Shown here: in pieces, positions 1-4,484 of the stretch
How positions within the stretch are numbered: position 1 is the stretch's first letter
How the letters are laid out: every line of letters starts with the position of its first letter
DNA from: Pseudomonadota bacterium
Lineage (GTDB): Bacteria; Desulfobacterota; WTBG01; CAIYCZ01
Assembly (NCBI GenBank): GCA_026388865.1
Contig: JAPLIX010000310.1
Location: 1-14,255, forward strand
Length of the DNA stretch: 14,255 nt
Reading direction: 5' to 3'
Translations under genes and position numbers: made by a program
Notes under the pieces: model-generated
The model's input: only the letters and a program-made list of their open reading frames with translations
What the model was told of the DNA's origin: nothing
Database searches by the model: none

Positions 1-225
1 ATCTTTCAATATTTCATGCAAAAAGCTAATAACCCGCTGATCTTCAGTATGTATTTGGTGGGGCCCCAGATCAAAAATGAAACCATTATAGTTAAAACTG
101 CTGCTGAGGCCCCCGAGCACGTCGCTTTTTTCAAGAACCACTATATCGGTGCACCCATTCTCAATCAGCCGGTACGCCGCAGACAGGCCTGCTATCCCTG
201 CTCCTATTATTATTACGGTACTCAT
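1..225 (-). CDS. FAD-dependent oxidoreductase, UDP-galactopyranose mutase / protoporphyrinogen-oxidase-like (N-terminal 75 residues, cut by window edge)
   Basis: The reverse strand reads open from an ATG at 225 to the window edge, giving 75 residues with no stop. The protein begins MSTVIIIGAGIAGLSAAYRL, a classic Rossmann FAD-binding GxGxxG. This is followed by an acidic residue at the end of the second strand and a GG motif (VVLEKSDVLGGLSSSF), then FDLGPHQIHTED. That last block is typical of flavoproteins of the UDP-galactopyranose mutase/amine-oxidase superfamily found in polysaccharide clusters. A good Shine-Dalgarno (AAAGGA) sits about 7 nt before the ATG. The start lies only 9 bp after the stop of the upstream epimerase, so the two are very likely co-transcribed and share a sugar-nucleotide or cell-surface polysaccharide pathway. 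The substrate cannot be decided from the N-terminus alone. Confidence 0.85.
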   Translation of the reverse strand, partial: MSTVIIIGAGIAGLSAAYRLIENGCTDIVVLEKSDVLGGLSSSFNYNGFIFDLGPHQIHTEDQRVISFLHEILKD

Positions 226-234
226 CTTTTTCCT

Positions 235-1185
235 TTATACCACCTGCGTAGCTATGGCCTCTGACATCCACCGGTAGACGCGGGCAATTCCCTTATCCAG
301 CGGCGTTTCCGGCTCCCAGTCAAGCTCTTGTCTTGCCAGCGTGGAGTCCAAGATGTTTGTTTGAACATCACAGCTTCTATTCGTTTTATAAACAATCCGG
401 GGGTTCTTATCTGTAATGGTTCCAATTTTTTTCACAATCTCATTAATAGAATAGCCCCGCCCACTCCCAACATTAAAAATTCTTGTGTCGCCAGAATACA
501 TTAAAATCTTTGCTAAACACTTCATCGCATCTCTGATATAAATATAATCTCTTACTATTGATCCATCCCCCCATATCTCAATAGGCCGCCCTTTGCAAAC
601 ATTATACAGAAAGGTCATGATAAGCCCCTGGCTGTTATGCCAGTCCTGACGCTCTCCATATGGATTTGATAATCTTATAATATAGTAGTCAAGGCCGTAA
701 AGATGTCGGTAGAGGTATAAATATTTCTCGATCATCAGCTTTGTGATGCCGTACGAACACAGGGGATAGTTGTTTTCCTGCTCAGAAATGGGAACTGAAG
801 GTGTATTACCGTAAACAGTTCCTCCGGAAGAGATAAATATAATCTTACACCGCGGCGTATGCTTAAGACACGATAATAATTTTAATGTGGAAATAACATT
901 GGTCTCTATGTCATACGTGCAATTGGTGTTGGAAGTCGCAGGGATGGTGCTGCAAACCAGATGAAAAATATAGTCTATCCCCTTTAAGGCTGGCTCAACA
1001 TCGGTAATATTGTTAAAGTCACCCTCAACAATATCTATATCTCCTCTTAGCGGGGTTATGTTTTTATGAGAGAAGTTCTTTTTGTCAAAAATTCTTATGG
1101 AGTACTCATCAAGCAGTGCTTCAGCGATATGCGAGCCTATGAATCCCCCGCCGCCCAGGATGAGAACTTTCTTTTTCTGTTTCAT
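235..1185 (-). CDS. NAD-dependent nucleotide-sugar epimerase/dehydratase (extended SDR family)
   Basis: This is a complete 316-residue protein, the usual length for GalE-like extended short-chain dehydrogenases. Residues 7-20 hold the NAD-binding glycine motif (VLILGGGGFIGSH), with an Asp at the end of strand 2 (RIFDKK). The catalytic set is present: SSGGTVYG at about 119-126 and YGITK with Tyr145 and Lys149. RDYIYIRDA and FNVGSGRGYS in the C-terminal half are the usual substrate-domain landmarks. It probably epimerises, reduces or dehydrates a UDP- or dTDP-sugar in the cytoplasm; the exact sugar cannot be read from sequence. The ATG at 1185 has no strong Shine-Dalgarno. The gene is visibly more AT-rich than the genes after 4.4 kb, as is common for surface-polysaccharide genes of foreign origin. 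It is the upstream partner of the flavoprotein ending at the window edge. Confidence 0.92.
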   Translation of the reverse strand: MKQKKKVLILGGGGFIGSHIAEALLDEYSIRIFDKKNFSHKNITPLRGDIDIVEGDFNNITDVEPALKGIDYIFHLVCSTIPATSNTNCTYDIETNVISTLKLLSCLKHTPRCKIIFISSGGTVYGNTPSVPISEQENNYPLCSYGITKLMIEKYLYLYRHLYGLDYYIIRLSNPYGERQDWHNSQGLIMTFLYNVCKGRPIEIWGDGSIVRDYIYIRDAMKCLAKILMYSGDTRIFNVGSGRGYSINEIVKKIGTITDKNPRIVYKTNRSCDVQTNILDSTLARQELDWEPETPLDKGIARVYRWMSEAIATQVV

Positions 1186-1572
1186 TGCGATATTTGGGTG
1201 ATGAATGTTGTAAACATCAGAAGCTGATTCTTTGAAGCCCCGATCTTGTCTGCTAAAAATACTCTCTTATTACCAGCGCCACGGGAATTTAAGTTATGCA
1301 CACTCATCCGCAGGAACCGGTATTATCTACACAGCCCGCCCGACAAGTTCGGTTCTCCGGTTTTTTAAAGCTATGGGCCAGACACCCTGCGCGCTGCAAA
1401 GCGGGAAGTGTCAACAGAACCTTTATAACACAGCAGGGCCAACCGTGTTTTAAAAAGACTGCGCTGAGCATGGCTCCAAACAGGGCAATGCCACGATGCG
1501 CAGAGAGTTCAGAAACCTCATGGATTATAATTCATCGGCCTGCTCTGGAATACGGCAGGCAGCTCAAAAAAA

Positions 1573-1610
1573 CAGGCTGACCGCTATGAGCAGGGAATAC
1601 GCTCAGCCTG
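1573..1610. repeat. Inverted repeat / hairpin, 8-bp perfect arms
   Basis: CAGGCTGA (1573-1580) pairs with TCAGCCTG (1603-1610) around a 22-nt loop. Two further pairs are possible just inside the arms after a single mismatch. It is followed by AAAGTTAATT rather than a T-run, so a rho-independent terminator is not well supported on the plus strand. The region to its left on the plus strand is A-rich (CTCAAAAAAA), which on the minus strand gives a T-run after the stem; a minus-strand terminator is therefore conceivable. Confidence 0.5.
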
Positions 1611-1685
1611 AAAGTTAATTAGGATGCATATAGTTATATTTACTACTATAACACAATCACGTTATTGATAAAATAATAATTGTAT

Positions 1686-1716
1686 TGTAGTGTGTTATGG
1701 GTAACCCCACACTACA
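1686..1716. repeat. Inverted repeat / hairpin, 9-bp perfect arms with inner GGG/CCC
   Basis: TGTAGTGTG (1686-1694) is the exact reverse complement of CACACTACA (1708-1716). The 13-nt loop contains GGGTAACCC, which can add three inner pairs. TGTGTTAT at 1691-1698 can also pair with ATAACACA at 1648-1655, so two mutually exclusive foldings exist. It sits in a gap just upstream of the damaged acylphosphatase. It may be a mobile-element end or a REP-like element; no T-run follows. Confidence 0.5.
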
Positions 1717-1776
1717 CAAAATGGCAAGACTGAACGCGCATAGCTTCTGACCGATAGTTTCTTGTAAAGCAGCGTT

Positions 1777-1947
1777 ATGAATATACGTGCTCGTATTTTT
1801 GTGGAGGCTCTCTTTGAAGGCGCGGAAGAAGCTGTAGAGAGGGCGGTGCAGTGGTGTCACAAGGGCCCGCCCCATGCCATGGTAAGACAGGTGAGCGTGA
1901 CCAGCGAACCATATCAGGGCGAATTTGAAACCTTTTCTATCTCATAG
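1777..1947 (+). pseudogene. acyP: Acylphosphatase with internal in-frame deletion of the catalytic core
   Basis: A 56-codon open frame from ATG 1777 to TAG 1945-1947 reads as an acylphosphatase with its middle removed. The first nine residues (MNIRARIFV) match the usual N-terminal strand. The frame then jumps straight to EALFEGAEEAVERAVQWC, HKGPPHAMV and EPYQGEFETFSIS, which is the normal C-terminal half (helix 2, GPP turn, final strand). Family members are about 90 residues; roughly 35 are missing here. The lost part is the phosphate-binding loop VQGVFFR with the catalytic Arg and the GWVRN segment with the catalytic Asn. The product therefore should not hydrolyse acyl phosphates. The frame stays open, so the loss looks like one clean deletion. 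No strong Shine-Dalgarno precedes the ATG. Confidence 0.8.
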
Positions 1948-2061
1948 TATTAACCGCTGAGTTCGCAGAGCCCAATAGTAGCGGTAACATTTCAGGTTTT
2001 TATTTCACAACGCAGAAAATTGCTCGGCGGTCCCGGCGCTCTCCTCGGTAAATATAACCGA

Positions 2062-3753
2062 ATGAAAATTCTTCTCATCCAGCCTCCGGTCAGGGATTTT
2101 TATCAGACCGCCATCAGAACCCAGCCAATCGGACTGGCATATCTTGCCGCCGCACTCGAACAAACGGGCTGTGACGTCGAGATTCTTGACTGCCAGGTAA
2201 CGAATCAGAAAAAATCGATCCCGGTTCCTGAAAGATTCTCCGGCATAACAGAGTTTTATCCCCGTGGCGATCTGAGCCCGTTCCGCCTTTTCTCCGGCTA
2301 CCACCACTTCGGCCTCTCATACGAGGAGATTAAAGAGCGCATTAACCAGAGCAGCGCAGATGTTATTGGCATTTCAAGCCAGTTCACGCCCTACTGCGAA
2401 GAGGCCGGCACTATTGCTTCCCTGGCAAAAGCGATTAATGTGACAACGCCTGTCATCATGGGTTGAGCGCATGTTTCTGCCGCACCGGCAGAGGTGCTCA
2501 GGCATCCTGCAGTGGACTATGTAATAACCGGAGAGGGGGAGGCAGCCCTCCCCCTTCTGGTAGACTATATTAAACAGGGCCGGCAGCCGGATGACCTTGA
2601 CGGGGTTGGCTATCGGGTGAACGGAAAGGCGCACATCAATCCGAAGCGTTTCTTTATAAACGATATTGACGCCGTTCCTTTTCCTGCACGGCACCTGCTC
2701 GACTTTACACGCTACACCATACAGGGGCGGCCCTACACCGTGCTCATCACCAGCCGCGGCTAGTCCGCAGGGATGCGCTCTGCGGCAACGGTGATTGAAG
2801 AAATTAAACGCTGCAGGGGAAAATACGGCATCTCGCTGTTTGACATCGAAGATGACAATTTCACCCTTGATCAAAAGCGGGCCTCGCAGATTCTAAATTT
2901 CATGCTCGAGGAATTCGGCGAAAATACGCTGCAGCTTTTTGCCATGAATGGCCTTTCAATTTTTTCATTAAATAAAGAGCTGCTGGAAAAGATGAAACGC
3001 GCCGGCTTCCACCATCTCGACCTGTCGCTGGGCAGTATCTCCCGTCGTGCAAGCACGCAGATAAACCGGCCGTATAATCCTGGAAAGGCAACAGCCGTTC
3101 TCCGGCAGGCATCAGACTGCAGGATTCCAGCAACAACATATATAATATACGGGATACCAGGGCACAGCCTGGTGGACATGGTGCAATCACTGCACTACCT
3201 TATGGGCCAGGAGACATTGATAGGCCCGAGCATCTTCTATCCGACGCCGGGCACAACGGTCTATACTGATTTGTTCGGCGATTGCCACGCGCCCGATTTT
3301 ACCGCGCTGCGCTCCAGCCTGTTCCCCGTGGAGACGGAGCAGTTTTCGCGGATCGACCTCGTTACGCTGCTCAGGCTTTCACGGTGGGTGAACTTTATCA
3401 AGCAGGCACTCTTGCCGGCGCTGCATAGAAAACAGATGGCTTTCAGTGAGTTGCAGGAGATTAGCGTAAAAACCTGGCTGCCTCTGGAGATAAAGGAATC
3501 TGGTCAAACCACTTTTTCCCTATTGCAACCGGCGGCGTTAACAATAGAAGAAGCAGGGAAGATAATGACGGCTATTTTTTTACACAGAAAATCGATATGG
3601 GGATTAAAGCGGCTCCGCCTAAAACAGCAACACACCTATACCTACCAAATCTTCCCGCACCAAATCTCACAAAAAGTTCTTCAGCTTTTCTGGGATCACA
3701 AAGATTTCTTATCTATTCACAGCGGCCCGAATAAGAGCTTGGAGAATCGTTAA
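2062..3753 (+). pseudogene. B12-binding-domain radical SAM protein, broken by two in-frame stops and loss of the FeS-cluster motif
   Basis: One frame of 564 codons runs from ATG 2062 (MKILLIQPPV) to TAA 3751-3753 and is interrupted by TGA at 2464-2466 and TAG at 2761-2763. The N-terminal ~130 codons are a cobalamin-binding-type domain (QPIGLAYLAAALEQTGCDVE, then ADVIGISSQF). VDYVITGEGEAALPLLVDYI and PFPARHLLD follow, as in BchE/MiaB-like radical SAM proteins. The first stop falls in the conserved GG(A)H turn: VIMG-stop-AHVSAAP, one base from a GGA glycine codon. The second falls at ITSRG-stop-SAGMRSAATVIEEI, exactly where family members have SRGCxxxCxxC. The three cluster-binding cysteines and about a dozen residues around them are absent. 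The TIM-barrel remainder (ISLFDIEDDNF, IYGIPGHS, FYPTPGTTVY) is well preserved. The gene is almost certainly inactive; its substrate is unknown. An upstream in-frame ATG at 2020 exists, but 2062 fits the domain start. Confidence 0.88.
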
Positions 3754-3799
3754 CTGTCTCGTCACAAAGCCTCTGTTTTTTTCTATCATGCTATTATGA

Positions 3800-3870
3800 A
3801 CATCGGAGGGTTCACACACGCTTCTCCTCTCACATTACCCTGCGTACGGTTTCGTATACGGCGGTTTGTG
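3800..3870 (-). mobile_element. Degenerate 3' end of a group II intron (domain V and VI remnant)
   Basis: On the minus strand, ACCGCCGTATACG (3865-3853), a short AAAC loop, then CGTACGCAGGGTAATGTGAG and AGG (to 3826) resembles domain V plus its tail in many bacterial group II introns. Those typically read CCGCCGTATACG, loop, CGTACGTACGGTGGTGTGAG. The distal stem TACG/CGTA and the two-base CG bulge are intact. The proximal stem has several mismatches (CAGGGTAAT where TACGGTGGT would pair). GTGAACCCTCCGATG at about 3815-3801 is where domain VI and the 3' splice site would be. No reverse transcriptase or 5' part is visible, so this is a fossil. The assignment rests on remembered consensus and the partial pairing. 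Confidence 0.45.
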
Positions 3871-3883
3871 AACCGTTACGGTT

Positions 3884-3941
3884 ATTGCTTATGTTTTGAG
3901 CGGTTTCTTTGTAGCACCATATGGCTGCCGACATAAGCAAT
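3884..3941. repeat. 11-bp perfect inverted repeat just upstream of the riboswitch
   Basis: ATTGCTTATGT (3884-3894) is the exact reverse complement of ACATAAGCAAT (3931-3941), with 36 bp between. The right arm ends four bases before the riboswitch P1 stem. The repeat may belong to the intron remnant on its left, be an operator, or be a long-range hairpin in the leader. No convincing -10/-35 pair is visible between the arms. Confidence 0.5.
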
Positions 3942-3944
3942 GAA

Positions 3945-4038
3945 TGTCTGATAAAGGCAGACCATCTGAAAAGATGGGAGGCAAAGCCACTGGCCTAAGT
4001 CCTTGTTTTGCTGGATATGGCAGCAGGGTTGCCGGGCA
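3945..4038 (+). promoter_or_regulatory. Cyclic di-GMP-I (GEMM-I) riboswitch aptamer
   Basis: All the hallmarks of the GEMM-I aptamer are present. P1 pairs TGTCTG (3945-3950) with CGGGCA (4033-4038). After AAAGGCAGA, P2 is the perfect hairpin CCATCT-GAAA-AGATGG (3962-3977) with a GAAA tetraloop. GAGGCAAAGCC follows, matching the conserved GACGCAAAGCC. P3 carries CCTAAG (3984-3989) and TATGG (4016-4020), the two halves of the 11-nt receptor that docks the GAAA tetraloop. GGCAGCAGGGTTGCCG closes P3, as in the family's GGTAGCCGGGTTACCG. The aptamer senses the second messenger c-di-GMP. It reads on the plus strand toward the 26-codon ORF at 4139 and the secreted protease at 4485. It is intact although surrounded by damaged genes. 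Confidence 0.94.
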
Positions 4039-4138
4039 AATACAATACCTCCATGAAATGTATTTTGCAAGGTGTATACTTAAAGGTGTATACTTAATTT
4101 TAATTGCAGGATACTTAGATAAATGATGTGGAGGTATT
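4036..4138 (+). promoter_or_regulatory. Translational expression platform: anti-SD 4044-4053 pairs with SD 4129-4138
   Basis: AATACCTCCA (4044-4053) is the exact reverse complement of TGGAGGTATT (4129-4138), which contains the Shine-Dalgarno GGAGG lying 4 nt before the ATG at 4139. This gives a way to block ribosome loading. The anti-SD also lies in the loop of a competing hairpin, GCAAATACA (4036-4044) with TGTATTTTGC (4059-4068, one bulged T). The 5' arm of that hairpin overlaps the 3' strand of aptamer P1 (4033-4038). Ligand-stabilised P1 would therefore compete with this hairpin and could shift the anti-SD between the two states. The direction (on or off) cannot be told from sequence. No T-run terminator is seen here, which supports control of translation rather than termination. 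Confidence 0.7.
4069..4096 (+). repeat. Perfect 14-bp tandem duplication in the riboswitch leader
   Basis: AAGGTGTATACTTA occurs twice head to tail (4069-4082 and 4083-4096) with no mismatch. It lies between the anti-SD and the SD of the c-di-GMP leader. It contains GTATAC, so each unit is partly self-complementary and could form small hairpins. A perfect copy points to recent slippage. Confidence 0.9.
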
Positions 4139-4219
4139 ATGAGTACAAGAAAATATTTAAAAGTCAATGAATCGCCCCGGCTTTCGATGTACCGCAGCGT
4201 GCATAAAGCACTCATTTAA
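4139..4219 (+). CDS. 26-residue basic peptide downstream of the c-di-GMP riboswitch (leader peptide or gene stub)
   Basis: ATG 4139 is preceded by an excellent Shine-Dalgarno (GGAGG, 4-nt spacer) that is the target of the riboswitch anti-SD. The frame runs to TAA 4217-4219. The peptide begins MSTRKYLKVNE and ends RSVHKALI; it is Lys/Arg-rich with no signal peptide or membrane segment. I do not recognise it. It could be a short regulated peptide whose translation affects the downstream leader, or the surviving N-terminus of a gene lost by deletion. The second option fits the gene decay around it. The strength and exact pairing of its RBS argue that initiation here is, or recently was, real. 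Confidence 0.5.
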   Translation: MSTRKYLKVNESPRLSMYRSVHKALI

Positions 4220-4238
4220 ACTGTAATACGACCGATAT

Positions 4239-4406
4239 TTACAAATACCCTGGCTGCAACGCGCTGCTTCTTCTGATCAGCAGTTGCCATGCTCCGGTGA
4301 AGCAGCCATCAATGAAAACTGCTGCGTTCACCATTGCATCAACGGCACAGAGCGCGCGCGTTTTGCGCGGGTCGTCCATGACGATGGCCGGCGCGGTTAT
4401 AATGAC
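4239..4406 (-). pseudogene. Possible remnant of a winged-helix (HTH_42 / AlkZ-like) protein C-terminus
   Basis: A minus-strand frame ending at a stop at 4239 reads DDPRKTRALCAVDAMVNAAV followed by FIDGCFTGAWQLLIRR. This resembles the region of winged-helix DNA-glycosylase-like proteins that normally reads MVxPVVLVDGRVAGTWRL near the C-terminus. The similarity is a motif match of about 20 residues recalled from the family. The frame extends upstream through the RBS of the plus-strand protease, where it is clearly not coding. If real, it is a short fragment with both ends lost. The alternative is a chance open frame. Confidence 0.3.
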
Positions 4407-4420
4407 CGGTATATCCGGTC
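4404..4420. repeat. Small hairpin (6-bp stem, TATAT loop) 65 bp before the protease gene
   Basis: GACCGG (4404-4409) and CCGGTC (4415-4420) form a perfect stem around TATAT. GGTAAAAAG follows, with no T-run, so it is not a standard terminator on the plus strand. It may be an operator or part of the protease leader; nothing decides between them. Confidence 0.4.
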
Positions 4421-4484
4421 GGTAAAAAGTATTTAAGCGTATCACCTGCGGTAATAAGGCACCAGACAAAAGGAGGGTATTATT

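Larger units (their letters stand above)
1186..1776. other. Long gene-poor gap between the polysaccharide operon and the decayed region
   Basis: About 590 bp hold no recognisable gene on either strand. Short open frames exist in both directions, but none has a Shine-Dalgarno plus a recognisable motif. A minus-strand frame across roughly 1300-1530 is open and somewhat hydrophobic, but I cannot match it to a family. The stretch does contain two clear inverted repeats (1573-1610 and 1686-1716), and its right half is AT-rich. Given the damaged genes that follow, it may be old gene debris, but that is inference only. Confidence 0.5.

Noticed and set aside
1232..1580. Two overlapping plus-strand frames in the gap after the epimerase
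   Set aside because: Their composition is unlike protein from this window, and they have no Shine-Dalgarno and no family resemblance.
2464..2763. TGA at a glycine position and TAG in the radical SAM gene as recoded codons (TGA=Gly as in SR1/Gracilibacteria, selenocysteine or pyrrolysine)
   Set aside because: Two different stop codons are involved and the cysteine motif is deleted as well. The intact DUF3089 gene uses TGA as its real stop. No stem-loop is obvious after the codons, and neighbouring genes are also damaged.
3889..4215. Minus-strand 108-codon frame over the riboswitch
   Set aside because: The DNA is fully explained by the c-di-GMP aptamer and leader on the plus strand; the frame has no RBS or recognisable motif.
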